Source of the DNA: Ascaphus truei
Taxonomy: Eukaryota; Chordata; Amphibia; Anura; Ascaphidae
Direction: 5' to 3'
Assembly: GCA_036426205.1 (NCBI GenBank)
Contig: CM071567.1
Location: 288,164,145-288,228,144, forward strand
DNA: 64,000 nt
Shown: positions 34,446 to 46,180 of the stretch, piece after piece
Position numbering within the stretch: the stretch's first letter is position 1
Layout of the letters: the number at the start of each line of letters is the position of its first letter
Made by a program: the position numbers and the translations under genes
The notes under the pieces: generated by a model
Database searches by the model: none
What the model was told of the DNA's origin: nothing
The model's input: the letters and a program-made list of their open reading frames with translations, nothing else

Positions 34446-34848
34446 TTTTGTTCATTCTCCTCATACTGTAGTTCTGCTTCAAGTCAACAATTACTCCTTC
34501 AGAGCGGCTCTGTTTCTCGATCATGGTGGTAATAATAGCATTCGCCATCTCCAGCTCAGTCATGAGTTCCTCCAAGTTACTATGCAAGCGACGCTCTGTG
34601 TTCAACAAAGTGCAAGGCAAGTGTGAGCAGACCCCTTTGTAGCTTGCATTCACTTCCCTCTCCTTTCCAATCATTCACAGAGGAGATCACAATCATACCT
34701 GGCAGTTTGCAGTACATCTTCAGGGCTGAAATTTTTGCCGTTATACTGCACCCAACATACTTTTCTTGCAGTTGCAGTAGCAGATAGAAATATTCAGAGT
34801 TCAGTGGGTCCTGCCCTTGCTGCATCATTCATGTTCAAGGATGTAGGG
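34446..34848 (-). pseudogene. Coiled-coil gene fragment with possible splice sites
   Basis: Minus-strand reading: a possible exon at 34848-34713 (EYFYLLLQLQEKYVGC) ends at CCAG|GTATGA, a good donor. A second segment, 34625-34446, follows an AG and reads HSNLEELMTELEMANAIITT, ending at a GTATGAG donor-like site. The second segment is about 96% identical to 26276-26440, with differences mostly substitutions. It may be a piece of the parent gene or a duplicated fragment. The protein is not recognised. Confidence 0.4.
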
Positions 34849-36088
34849 ACACAATTATTCTGTGTGCCTAGGGTACAGGAACCCCCAACATACTAGGGGT
34901 GCGTCTCATTTGTGGAGCATACAAAATACATCCTCATCATCATCAAAAGGTCTGACTGGACATTCTTTCATGTGGCCAAGTTAATTACGAACAAAACACA
35001 TTTTGCCCAACATTCTGGCAATTTCAGGTGTATTCTTCACAATGACCAAAGGAGGTGTTATTGCGTAAATATATTCTCTATATGCAACAATCATCTTTAG
35101 AGAAATATAGATGGGGCAGGCTTCCCTTGCAGAGTTAACAGCTGTTGCATGTGTGAATTTTCTGAGCTGCCATTTTAATAACTCATGTGGTAATTTGTTC
35201 TCCCCACACACAAGTAAAGTGTGGGTCACAGTCTGTAGCTGCCAATTCAGTCCATTCCGCCTGTAGTGTTTGTGGCTTTATCCAGTGCAGTATAGCTTTT
35301 TTCTGCCTGGATTTGTAACTCTTTATGATGGTCACCACTGCTCATGATTCTTTTGCCTTTACTCCTGTTGTGCAATTCATTGCAGGAACTGTTGCAAAAA
35401 AAAGCACAGAAAAAAATTCCCTAACTTTCTCCAGGGGCATTTTAAATTCAAGAGTCATCTCTCATCCCAACTTCTGACATCTTACAATATGTTGGAGATG
35501 TGCTCAGAGGGTAAAACACCAGAGACGTTTTAAGAGAAATAAAAGAAGGCTTCATTAGCCAGCAGCTGTAAACCTAACCCCATTTGGGGACTTAATAACA
35601 CTTCAGCAGTCCCTATCTGATGGCTGGAAGGCTAGGCCTCTTACCAACCTTTGGATGTGTGTCAAAGAGAGGTGCTCTTCACATCAATACATGGTCTGTG
35701 GCGGTGTCTCTTGGGTGCTCCCTCTGGTGGGTTCCACGGGCCAGTGTTGCCTGGAACAGATAGTCTCTCTTCCCCTGGGAGCCCTTTAGTAGCACAGACT
35801 CTATCTGTGCTAGAGATCCCCTGCAGTCTGTGCAGTAGGCTTTTAAGCATGTTTGATGAGCCAGGTGGAGACTGGTTAATTAACTCCTGCTGAAATTAAC
35901 CATCTCCCCACTGGAATCATCATCCCTTAAGTGGCCGCAGAGTCATGACTGAAAGGGTGGATCAAGCATCAGAAGGCTGCGTTCCATGGACAGTGCTGTA
36001 GTGGATGGTATACTGCGGTTTTTTTTTTACATTTACGGTATACCTTCTGCCTTACTGTAAAGTAGAAGATACAGTATATGTATAGATG
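34849..36088. other. Unassigned DNA with one coiled-coil fragment
   Basis: No complete domain was seen. A frame on the minus strand at 34981-35229 has no family I recognise. Bases 35663-35720 match, in opposite orientation, the stretch 26212-26255 of the coiled-coil pseudogene (TACATGGTCTGTGG shared). Confidence 0.4.
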
Positions 36089-37400
36089 TATGTAGTGGAT
36101 CTCGGTGACGGGCTAGAAATGCTTATGGGTTTTGCACAGGCGAACCTCAAGGAGGCTTAGACCAAGCAGAAAGCTTGATATGACCAAAATGCCGGCAGGT
36201 CATTCATCCCAGGACAGCTAGTACTCGTTCTAAAGCCCACTCAGCAGAACAAATTAATGGCTGCCTGGTCTGGACCATACACAGTTCTCAGAAAGATGAA
36301 TGAGTACAACTATTTTGTACCGTTAGATGGTGAGACAGGAAGAACTAGGACTTATCACATCAACATGTTAAAAGAGTATTTTGCACCCCTCAACCTGTTA
36401 CTGGTAATTGGGGAATCTTTCCAGAGGGTAGCTATGGATATAGTGGGTCCTCTCATGATTCCCAGTTGGTTGGGCTCACGGTGGTGGACTATGCCACCCG
36501 GTACCCTGAGGCTGCAGCACTTGTCACCATCATGGCTAGGGCAGTAGCTAAGGCATTGTTCGTTATCTTCACTAGAGTAGGTTTCCCTAGTGAGCATCTA
36601 ACCGATCAAGGGTCACAATTCATGAGTGAATTATTACAGTGTCTCTGGGACGCATGTGGGGTAAAGCACCAGCGCATGACCCCTTACTACCCCAGACAAA
36701 CGGTTTATTTGGGAGGTTCAATGGTACACTGAAGCAGATGCTGCAAGCTTTTATAGAAGCTGAAGGGAAGGACTGGGAGATTCACTTACAGCACTTGCTG
36801 TTTGCATATCGAGTGGTACTGCAAGAATCTACCAGGTTCTCTCCCTTTGAGATGCTATATGGTCGCAGGGTAAAGGGACCTCTGGACCTATTCCAGGAGG
36901 AATGGGAAGGGGAGACCTCTAATATTGATGCTTCTGTGCTTCAGTATGTAGTGGATCTCTGAGACGGGCTAGAAATGCTTATGGGTTTTGCACAGGCGAA
37001 CCTCAAGGAGGCTTAGACCAAGCAGAAAGCTTGATATGACCAAAATGCCGGCAGGTCATTCATCCCAGGACAGCTAGTACTCTTTCTAAAGCCCACTCAG
37101 CAGAACAAATTAATGGCTGCCTGGTCTGGACCATACACAGTTCTCAGAAAGATGAATGAGTACAACTATTTTGTACCGTTAGATGGTGAGACAGGAAGAA
37201 CTAGGACTTATCACATCAACATGTTAAAAGAGTATTTTGCACTGAGTGTGGAATCAGTGCTGGCTATTTGTAGCCCATCGATAGGGGACCTGGTGAGCAA
37301 TGCTCTGCCTGAACTCCTAGGGGAGACTAGGAAGGGGGGCACAATAGAGCAGGTTGAGATAGGGTCCGAGCTCAGTGAGCTGTAGAGGGTACAGGTGAGA
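36089..37400 (+). pseudogene. Gmr1-like integrase with duplicated C-terminal segment
   Basis: Segment 36089-36392 and segment 36946-37240 are near-identical direct repeats encoding the integrase end (WSGPYTVLRKMNEYNYFV, TYHINMLKEYF). Between them lies the core with MDIVGPL (first Asp) and LTDQGSQF (second Asp). In the third-residue motif the usual Glu is replaced: the sequence reads NGLFGRFNGT. The downstream linker continues to 37385 and leads into RT. The duplication and the lost Glu make it inactive. A frameshift separates the first and second halves of the core. Confidence 0.75.
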
Positions 37401-38136
37401 CCTGTGCTAGATCACTATAGGGTTCTGTTCATGGACAAGCCGAGCAGAACACATATCACAGATCACCCAGTGTCACCGTTGAGCTGTCACCTCTGCATAA
37501 GCATGCCTATCGTATATCAGCAGAGGTGAAGGGCAGTATAGAGAGGGAGGTAGAGGAGATGCTGGACCTAGGGGTAATTGTACCATCCCAGAGCCTTTGG
37601 GCTTGTCCGGTAGTTCTAGTACCTAAGAAGAACGGGACCACCAGCGTCTGTGTGGACTACCGGCAGCTCAATGCATGGACGGTGTCATATGCTTTTCCAA
37701 TGTCTCGCGTGGATGAGCTGCTAGATGTGCTCACGGGAGCAAAGTATCTGACGACCATGGATTTGAGCAAGGGGTATTGGCAGATCCCGCTGACCCAGGA
37801 GACTAGGGATAAGTCAGCCTTCATCACTCCAAGTGGCCTCTATGAATTTCTAGTGATGCCATTTGGGATGAAGAATGCCCGGCAACCTTCCAACGCATGG
37901 TCAATAGGTTACTGGAAAGGATGCAGGGTTTTGCACGGGCAATTGACGACATACCCGTGTTTAGCGGGACGTAGGAAAGTCACTAGTTCATGTAACAGCG
38001 GTACTGAACAGAATTAGGGAAGCAGGGCTCATATTGAAACCCACCAAGTGTTTAGTTTGTATGTAAGAAGTTTTGTACCTAGGGTACAGGGAGGGTGGAG
38101 GGCACCTCAATCCTGAACCAGTGAAGGTTGAGGCTA
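37401..38136 (+). pseudogene. Gmr1-like reverse transcriptase, 5' part
   Basis: The frame 37526-38017 shows VPKKNGTTSVCVDYRQLNAW, LTTMDLSKGYWQIPLTQ (catalytic Asp) and FLVMPFGMKNA. An IDDIPVFSG motif follows in a slightly shifted frame, where the expected YIDD reads AIDD. The preceding linker contains a GRTHITDH string typical of this vertebrate group. The reading is cut by the LINE at 38136 and resumes at 39075. Confidence 0.8.
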
Positions 38137-39074
38137 TTTTTAAACACTGACAAGACTGTAACAATGGTATTTGGGACCAAGACTAAATTTGTAAAGCTTC
38201 CAGTGACTGAGCTCCTGATTAGAACCAACGCTAACACCACCCTAACAACTGTCACTAGTTTTAAATACCTGGGCTTATGGTTTGACTCCCACTTAACATT
38301 CGGGATGCACATTGATACCCTGACAACCAAGACCTATGCCAAACTAGGGGTACTTTACAGGAACAAATCCTCCCTAAGTCTCCTGGTCAGAAAGCGTATC
38401 GCACAGCAGATGCTAATGCCAATTATTGACTATGGAGACATAGTATATGGCTCGGCTCCTCAAACCCACCTTAGCAAACTTGACACCCTCTACAATTCAA
38501 TTTGTCATTTTGTTCTCCAATGCAACTACAACACACATCACTGCGAAATGCTCAAAGAACTAGATTGGTCAACACTAGAGTCTAGGCGCAAAGTTCACCT
38601 TTCCTGTCTTGCCTTTAAATTCTTCATGGGCAAGCTACCCAGCTACCTGAACAAGCTCCTCACCCCTACCACTTGCAGCACTTATCACCTGAGATCAGAC
38701 TCCAAAAGACTATTCATGGTCCCAAGGCTCAACAAAGTATCGGACATTCCTCCTTCTCTTACCGTGCACCCCAAAACTGGAACAACCTACCAGAGACTCT
38801 CACATCCACCACCAGTTTAAGTTCTTTCAAATCTAAGGCTGTCTCACATTTTAACCTGGTCTGTAACTGTTTCATACGCTCATAATATATATTTTCTTTA
38901 ACTGTGCACGCAATGTCTTGTATATAATGTATACCCTGTTCATTTATGTAACTGTACTTGTAACCATGTATTATTTGTTTTACTCTGCGCCCAGGACATA
39001 CTTGAAAATGAGAGGTAACTCTCAATGTATTACTTCCTGGTAAAATATGTTATAAATAAATAAATAAATAAATA
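38137..39074 (+). mobile_element. 5'-truncated Rex1/CR1-like LINE
   Basis: It encodes only the RT end (LFLNTDKTVTMVFGTKTKF, YLGLWFDSHLTFGMHI, IIDYGDIVYGSAP) and the C-terminal region in one frame (38128-38820). A 3' UTR follows with a GAGAGGTAACTCTC hairpin (39010-39023) and an AAAT-repeat tail. A second copy of the same family is on the minus strand at 61913-63235. The jockey-like wording is close to Rex1/CR1 elements. The exact clade is uncertain. Confidence 0.75.
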
Positions 39075-39645
39075 GTGCAGTGGCCAGTCCCCAAAACTAA
39101 GAAGCAGGTTATGGCTTTTTTAGACACCACTGGCTACTATAGGAAGTTTGTCCCACAGTACAGCGCCATGGCTAAACCCTTGACAGTTCTGACACAGAAG
39201 CGACTCACAGTTCTGGTAGCCTGGTCTCCTGCCTGTGAAACAGCGTTTTAGGCACTCAAGACAGCAGTAGCCAGCGCACTAATCCTTGCAACCCTTGACT
39301 ATGCAAAAAGATTTTTGGTGCAGACCGATGCCTCTGATTATGGTATCGGTGCTGTACTCAGTCAAGTGGGGGATGAGGGGGGAGAGCATCATGTGGTGTA
39401 CCTGTGCAGAAAGTTACTGCACAGGGAAGTGGCAATTGAAATGGAATGTTTGGCCATTGTATGGGCTCTTAGAAAACTGCAGCCCTATTTGTATGGCCGG
39501 ACATTCCCTGTGATCACTGACCACAATCCCTTAAGTTGTTTACAAAGGGTGGATGGGGAAAATGACAAGCTCCTTCACTGGAGTCTTGCCCTGCAAGAAT
39601 TTTACTTTACCATCCAGCACAAAAAAGGCAGTGAGCACCTAGAAC
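39075..39645 (+). pseudogene. Gmr1-like RT connection and RNase H
   Basis: The pol reading resumes with PVPKTKKQVMAFL and GYYRKFVPQYSAM (thumb/connection). RNase H follows: VQTDASDYGIGAVLSQV (first Asp), AIEMECLAIVWALRKLQ (Glu), VITDHNPLSCL (Asp) and a final HKKGSEH. The RNase H frame 39315-39640 is intact up to the L2 insertion. After the L2, NADGLSLPDSP (40808 on) completes it. Confidence 0.85.
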
Positions 39646-40806
39646 TCTCTCTAGGTGACCTAATCACATCTTTTGGGTTTAAATATCACCTCTATGCTGA
39701 CGACACACAAATTTACCTTTCAACCCCTTACACCTGCTATACAGACCAAAGTTTCTGAATGCCTCTCTGGAATATAATCCTGGATGGCCATCCGCCGACT
39801 GAAACTTAACATGTAAAAAACAGAGCTCCTTATACTTCCTCCCAAACCTGGCCCTAATACCTCCTTCTTATTACTATTGGAAAAATGATCATTCACCCAG
39901 TAGCCCAAGCACGCTGCCTAAGGGTCACACTTGATTCCTCTCTCTCATTCTCCTCTCACATTCAAAACGTTTCTAAAACTTGTCGCTTTTTCCTCTGTAA
40001 TATCACAAAGATACGCCCTTTCCTCTGTTATTCGACTGCTAAAACTCTGACTCAGGCCCTCATTCTCTCCTGTCTTGATTACTGCAACCTCCTGCTGTCG
40101 GCCTTCCTGCCTCTCACCTTTCTCCCCTACAATCTGTCCTAAACGCTGCTGCCAGAATCACTCTACTCTTTCCTAAATCTGTCTCCGCGTCTCCCCTCCT
40201 GAAATCCCTCTCCAGGCTTCCGATCAAATCCCATATCTCACACTCAATTCTCCTCCTCACTTTTAAAGCTTTACACTCTTCTGCCCCTCCTTACATCTCA
40301 GCAATAATTTCTCGCTATGCACCATCCCGACTCTTGCGTTCTTCTCAAGGATGTCTTCTTTCTACCCCATTTGTATCTAAAGCTCTCTCCCGCCTTAAAC
40401 CTTTCTCACTTTCTGCCCCGCACCTCTGGAATGCCCTTCCCCTCAATATCCGACTAGCACCCTCTCTATCCACCTTTAAAACCCACCTTAAGACACATTT
40501 GTTTAAAGAAGCATATGAATAGCACTGGATAATCCTGGACACATGATACATAAAGCTTGGCCCCCTGCAGACGCACTTACTAGAATTCCCTCCTACTCTC
40601 TCTATATGTTCCCCTACCTACCAATTAGATTGTAAGCTCCTCGGAGCAGGGACTCCTCTTCCTTAATGTTACTTTTATGTCTGAAGCACTTATTCCCATG
40701 ACCTGTTATAAATATTATTTGTTAGATATATGATTACAACATGTATTACTACTGTGAAGCGCTATGTACATTTATGGCGCTATATAAATACATACAATAC
40801 AATACA
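39646..40806 (+). mobile_element. 5'-truncated L2 LINE
   Basis: About 1.16 kb matching 10770-12295 of the first L2 with the MITE missing. The sequence starts just before [20 protein letters not shown] and ends in the same CTATATAAATACATACAATAC tail. The copy was presumably truncated during target-primed reverse transcription. Frames are broken (stops near 39754 and 39816). Confidence 0.85.
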
Positions 40807-40931
40807 TGGAAATGCAGATGGACTTTCACTCCCGGACAGTCCCAGTGAACCAATATCCTCAAGATGTGACAGGCCAGTTAAACCACTGGATGAGGCGGTC
40901 GTAACACAGACAGCCATTTGAGTAGGGGTGG
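40807..40931 (+). pseudogene. End of Gmr1-like pol and polypurine tract
   Basis: The reading NADGLSLPDSPSEPIS continues the RNase H end and stops near 40919. It is followed by AGTAGGGGTGG, a polypurine tract, just before TGTGACAGTG. Confidence 0.6.
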
Positions 40932-42535
40932 TGTGACAGTGAATGGGTTAACCAGACTCATAAATAAAGGTCAACCCACTTGCTTAACCCTGACCCATGT
41001 GTTAGGGTCTTAGCGTGTCAGATCAGGGACCCAGGTGTCGAAAATGTATTACTGCAGCTATATAATAATTTTGTGACAATAAAGATTTATGTGACTTTTG
41101 CCTTTACTGGGGTATTGGGATCAGGAGATTTCTAGGCTGTAAGGTTCAAGATGGGTTTGTCAGAGAATGTCTTTACAGAATGTGGCTATGTATCAAGGTT
41201 CCAAAATTATGGGATACCCCAAAAGTTGTATCTGGGGATTGAGTGACATTCTCAGATACAGCCAAGCACATTACTCCGCCAAGCTCTGACTCTGGAAGCA
41301 TTGTTACGTCTCACCGCCAGGATCTCTGCTGCAGCATCATCCAGACAAGGTAAATGGGTATGAAGGGGTTAAACTATATCTGCAGCTATTCACAAAATCC
41401 CTAGTTTAGCAGGGGTTCCCAAATATAGCAGAGATACCCAGATACATGCTCAGGTACACTGCACCTTGTGTAGGGGTTCAGGGGCTGCCCCAGCTAGTTT
41501 ACAAATCTGAGCAGGTTTTACTGTGTCTAAAGGTTTTAAACGTATTTTCTCATGTGTACCAAGAATGAGGCTAGTGATTGTGGGGAATATATACACTCAC
41601 TCCATCCCTGACACAAGAATAGCTTAGCACACATAACTTTTAGCACACAGAAAAAGGACACAATATATTTTATTAAATGTTTATAGTTTAATGTGTATAT
41701 ATTCGTAACCTGTATATGAACTAAGGGATTTTCTAAATCATGGATTCCGGCCAGCCCAGATGGCAACCAAGCTTGGTGCCTCTGTGTCTGTGCAGAGTCT
41801 GTACTTGAGAGCCTCAGGGATGCCAAGGTGTTAGAACAGGAGGGGTACTGCAGTTCTGCTTGAGTAACCACATCCTGGGCTAACACAAGGCTATCTGGCA
41901 ACCATTTGCCCAACCCCAGACTCTGTGGAACCTGGACAGTGGTTGGGATCAGTATGGAAAGAGGCAGAGGTGCCAGGTTGGTGCATGCCCCTTTTGCAGA
42001 CTGAGAAAAGGTGCCCTCTCGGATTTAAAACCCAGCAAATTGGTGATTGGCTGGCAGGAGAATTCTCACACTCTGATAGGCTGTTCAAGTTAGTGAATGA
42101 AAGCCTGAAAGCCTTAAGAGAGCTTGCAGGCAATGAGAAGTGCAGATTTCAAGCGCCAAACCAACAGCGGCAAATTCAAAGATGCTCAGAACTGAATAGA
42201 TGCGAGCCGGCAAAGATTTTCAAGTCAGAATAGATTCTATGTCCAGCCTTAAAGAACGTAGTGGCCGCGGTTGGCATTGCATGCCGAAAACATTTCCAGG
42301 ACTTTTGCGAGTAACTACCGGTCCTTAGAATGTGCTCTAAAAGGTCAACATAAGGAATTTCTTTCTGAAAACGGATTTATTCGTTAGCCCCATTCCCAGT
42401 ATGTGTGTCTAACTTGAATTGTGTAACTTTGTGTGCCTATCTTCTATGAGAAATAAATTCCAATTTATTTTACCATCCTGTTTTGCTCAATCAATGATTC
42501 CGGTAATTAAAAGGTGTTAAGAAACCTGGTCTCCC
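40932..42535 (+). repeat. Probable 3' LTR of Gmr1-like element
   Basis: It starts TGTGACAGTGAATGG after the polypurine tract. Polyadenylation-type AATAAA strings occur near 41080 and 42448. The right edge (about 42535) is estimated from a CTCCCGTAA end-like string. No partner LTR is present for comparison, and frames inside are short. Confidence 0.45.
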
Positions 42536-42891
42536 GTAATAGGGAAGGAGGGAGAAAGAAAGGAGTATAGAGAGAGACATATGAGTAAAGAGGTAATTTG
42601 GGATAAACAGTATACTGCTTACATGCAGTATGATGTAAAATGTAACTCTAACTCTCAATCAATATACAGTATACTATTACTAAATTACACATATTGTATT
42701 AAAAAAATTACTACTATGGTCACTTGTCCATCGACATTAAATTGCTGTGTGATTTTGAATCACACTTTATCATCAATTATGCACATGCAATTCACTAGTA
42801 TACATTTTGTCCACTACTATAAGAAACAGTTCACCTGTATTAAATAAAAACATTTTAAGCAATTACATTGTTAGGGTACTTTATTAATCTT

Positions 42892-44453
42892 ATTGGGGGA
42901 GAGAGGAAAGAACCCTATGTGATGCACTCAACCCTACTAGATGAAAATAATAAACTTTTATTAATGTAATTGAAAGAAGCAAACAGAACAAATATATTTA
43001 AAACCTAAATAGTGTACTGTGCAGTTCTGATGTGAAATCACTCTAGATGACCAGGTGGTGTCATAACTAGTGTGATACACAGTAGAATAGACTTACTGTT
43101 GATTCTCACAATACTTGTATGGAAATAGTTCAGTAGATGAACAGAAAATATAACCCTGTCAGGGAAGTAATTGGTGTACAATCTACACAAGTATTGTGAT
43201 ACACAAGAACACTGGGAGCATTGGTAATGCAGCACTGTGTTACAAAGCTGCAGTAGGGCACATAGCACTGCTGCATACACAGATAGCTAAATGCAAACCC
43301 AGGCTGGAAGGGACCCCCGTGATGATAGATCAATGGGAGTGCGTAGGACTGTATGTAATGGATGGAGTATCAGTGAGCACTGACTTATATACATCATCCT
43401 CCAAGAGGATGTGCCAGTGTTTATTGAGAATCCTTTTGATCTCTCTCCACTGTCTGCTGTATGTGCCAATTATTCTTACTGTACTTGGTTCGTTCACCAT
43501 TTGTTTTTTGCCATACAGTAGCATGTTACGGTCTGAATATTTGGCTCGTTTATACGCTCTATTAATACAGCTCTTACTGTAGCCTCTATCCATAAACTTC
43601 TGGCTCATAATTTGACATTGTTTCTCAAAATCACTACTTGTGGAGCAGTTCCTTTTGGCTCTTAGAAACTGTCCCACCGGAATGCCCTCAACCTGCGGTC
43701 TGGGATGATGACTGGTGAATAACAACAAGTTATTCGTGGCTGTGGCCTTGGTGTGGACTGTAGACTGTAAGACGCCCTGGTCATCCTTGAAAATTACCAG
43801 GTCCAAGAATGTAATCTGATCCTGGTTGATTTCACTTGTTAGGCGTAAGTTGTGATCATTACAGTTTAGTGCCGTCACGAAGGCTTTGAATTCTGCCACT
43901 GTCCCATTCCACAGACACAGCACGTCATCAATGTAGCGTGACCATAGTTCGATGTGCTGTGTATGTATCAACATCTCCTGAGAGAAGACTGTCATCTCCT
44001 CCCACCAACCCAGGTAGATATTTGCATACGTAGGGGCACATGTGGTGCCCATTGCAGTACCCTGGATTTGGTGGTAGAAGGTACCCTTAAACAAAAAATA
44101 ATTGTGCTTTAGAACATAATCCAAGAACTCAAGTATGAATTCATTATGATTTTTACATTCAGAGCTACGAGTTCTCAGAAAGTGTGACACAGATCTGATT
44201 CCCACATCATGTTGGATACTGGTATACAGAGATTCCACATCGAGCGATGCCAAAAATGTATCTTTGGATGTCTGTATACCGTCCCCCCCCCTGGAAGCAG
44301 CTGCAAAAGTGTGAGTGCAAGTTATCAGTCTGGGGTCCCCTTATGCCCTGTTGTAACAGGTTGATCACGGGGTTTACTTATTAATAAAAGTTTATTATTT
44401 TCATCTAGTAGGGTTGAGTGCATCACATAGGGTTCTTTCCTCTCTCCCCCAAT
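42892..44453 (-). mobile_element. Penelope-like element copy 3 with 74-bp inverted ends
   Basis: Bases 42892-42965 and 44380-44453 are perfect inverted copies (74 bp) that enclose a minus-strand PLE RT frame. Inverted terminal pseudo-LTR pieces are a known peculiarity of Penelope insertions. No convincing target duplication was found. The element is truncated on its 5' side at about 44285. Confidence 0.8.
43330..44285 (-). CDS. PLE reverse transcriptase, 5'-truncated but open
   Basis: One continuous frame of over 300 codons carries SLDVESLYTSIQHDVGIRS (motif A region), QIQGTAMGTTCAPTYANIYL (motif B), WSRYIDDVLCLW (catalytic YIDD), TFLDLVIFKDDQ and a C-terminal GYSKSCINRAYKRAK. It closely fits PLE RT from palm to thumb. 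The N-terminal part and a recognisable GIY-YIG nuclease are absent. The frame stops at 43330, and the following bases no longer read as the linker. The open frame suggests a younger insertion than PLE copy 1. Confidence 0.85.
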
Positions 44454-44976
44454 ACGCTTATGTTTCACCCTGATAGCACCTCCCTAGAAAGTCTATTTTG
44501 AGCTGAGCAGGATTTTCCCCTCCCCACCCTTCCCCCCCCTCCCCTCTCCCCCACTGATTGCTTGAAGAGTCATTGTACTGATTCATGAGATATGCAACAC
44601 CATAAATTATAGCTATGAGTATATAACGCTTGTTATAATTCATTACCACTGTGTTGTGTCTAGTCACTACAGTCTCACACAACATGTACCACACACTATA
44701 AGAATTAAACAGTAACCCATAGGACTCAGGCTCCCACCTCAGTGACAGGCCATATAATCTGAGGTAAAATAAAGAGGGGTTACAAAATATATCTCTCTCG
44801 GCGCAAAAAAAATCCTGTTAGGAGAGGGACTGATCTTCATATATACTATATAAGTGAAAGCACTGTATGTTTGCCTGCCTGCCTGGATGTCCGGTGTCCC
44901 TAGGGGAAATCTCATTGGTCCCTTGGCCCGCCCGCCCCCGCACACCTCTCATTGGCCTGAGGCGGAGTGACGGGCC
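44454..44976. other. No gene recognised
   Basis: A pyrimidine-rich run near 44515-44550 and otherwise anonymous sequence leading into the CA array. Nothing coding was supported. Confidence 0.6.
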
Positions 44977-45219
44977 AAAGGACACACAGGGACACACACA
45001 CACACACAGGGGGGGACACACACACACAGACACACACACACACACACAGGGGGGGACACACACACACAGACACACACACACACACACACATTGATACACA
45101 CACACACAGGGAACACAGGGACACACACACACAGGGGGGACACACACACACAGGGACACACACACACACACACAGGGACACACACACACACACAGGGACA
45201 CAGGGACACACACACACAC
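44977..45219. repeat. (CA)n array with GGG interruptions
   Basis: Roughly 240 bases of CA dinucleotides punctuated by GGGA or GGGGGGA every 15-30 bases. Long frames through it on both strands are artefacts of the repeat. It directly abuts the truncated 5' LTR at 45220. Confidence 0.95.
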
Positions 45220-45541
45220 GTCTGTCTTCCACCTCCTGAGACCAGTACCATGGGCCATGGTCGCCGCACGCGCAGAGGCCACCCCCGCGCTCCTAAGCTG
45301 AAGCGGGGCTTTCCTGACTCCCTGTTGCCGAACTCCTGCTTGGACAATGTTTATTCTGACGTCTCCTGTCCTGACCCTGGCTTGTACAACGACGATGCTG
45401 TCTTCTCCTATCCTGATCCTGCTACGTATGACTACGAACTTCGCAATCCGGATCAGCCTGCGCGGTCTAAGGTCGGTGCTTTTACAACCCCACCTCAGCC
45501 TCGCGGTCTGACCCTGGTTTGTGGCGAGCACAACCGTGACA
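45220..45541 (+). repeat. Truncated 5' LTR
   Basis: It matches the last ~320 bases of the LTR at 48294-49404 and ends CCGTGACA. The outer ~790 bases are missing, and a CA array lies at the break. Confidence 0.8.
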
Positions 45542-46170
45542 GTATGCTCGGCCGCACAAACTCGGACCCCGCTGAGGTGTGGGTTGGTATGTTTTTTCCT
45601 AAAAACTTGTCCCGGTCTGTAGACCAGTCCCAGTTTGAGAATGATTATTTGTGCGATATAATACCCCTGATGGAAGATCCGTTTATGTCGGAGGGCTTAA
45701 CTCCCTTGCAAAAGAAATGCCGTAATGATCTGGTTTGTAAGGCTTACTGCCTCAGAGACTTAAAACAGTATCTGGCCAGTGTTCTGGCCAGTGAAAACAG
45801 TGTTTTATCCCCTGATTCCCCTTTAACTGGGGATAAGGTGAGTCCTGTGGAACTGGTCAACGCCTGTAGTACACTCAATGCCCTGGCTTTATCATTGGAC
45901 ATTCCTGTAGTACTCCCGGACCCTTCCGTCATGGTGGCTCTCGCTCACGACACGCTACATGTAATTTCCTTGGCATTGGACGGTTACTTGTTAAAACAGG
46001 ATCGCCCCCTGGCCGCTAACGCCATCCTCTGGCGGGTTTCCTCTGCTGCCAGTCCTGTCGCTATACCGGGGGACGAATCTCCCTCTCCGGGAGATGACCA
46101 AACGGACCCATTAGCAATATCTCCTAACGTAGTAACTGCCACAGTCCTTAGCTCTGATTGTGTTCCCTGA
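45250..46170 (+). CDS. Unrecognised protein of LTR element, part 1
   Basis: The frame from ATG at 45250 (start [16 protein letters not shown]) begins inside the LTR and crosses its end into the interior. Its basic N-terminus is followed by acidic/hydrophobic segments ([38 protein letters not shown]). No known domain is visible. It ends at 46170 while the +1 frame continues at once, so one indel probably splits a single protein of about 670 residues. A Gag-like or accessory role is only a guess from position. Confidence 0.45.
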   Translation: MGHGRRTRRGHPRAPKLKRGFPDSLLPNSCLDNVYSDVSCPDPGLYNDDAVFSYPDPATYDYELRNPDQPARSKVGAFTTPPQPRGLTLVCGEHNRDSMLGRTNSDPAEVWVGMFFPKNLSRSVDQSQFENDYLCDIIPLMEDPFMSEGLTPLQKKCRNDLVCKAYCLRDLKQYLASVLASENSVLSPDSPLTGDKVSPVELVNACSTLNALALSLDIPVVLPDPSVMVALAHDTLHVISLALDGYLLKQDRPLAANAILWRVSSAASPVAIPGDESPSPGDDQTDPLAISPNVVTATVLSSDCVP

Positions 46171-46180
46171 CACTAATGAG

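Larger units (their letters stand above)
36089..42535 (+). mobile_element. Gmr1-like Ty3 element (integrase before RT)
   Basis: Plus-strand pol pieces lie in the order integrase C-terminus (duplicate), integrase core, integrase C-terminus, RT, RNase H, then a polypurine tract and an LTR-like terminus. Ty3 sequence type with Ty1/copia-like order is the Gmr1 group described in deuterostomes. A Rex1-like LINE (38137-39074) and an L2 (39646-40806) are nested in it. The 5' LTR, gag and protease are not seen. Confidence 0.75.

Noticed and set aside
43040..43330. GIY-YIG domain downstream of PLE copy 3 RT
   Set aside because: Frames contain Cys pairs, but no YVGxT or RxxEH block could be read, so the nuclease is considered missing.
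44818..45531. Long minus- and plus-strand frames over the CA array
   Set aside because: Cys-Val and His-Thr repeats are direct products of the dinucleotide repeat.
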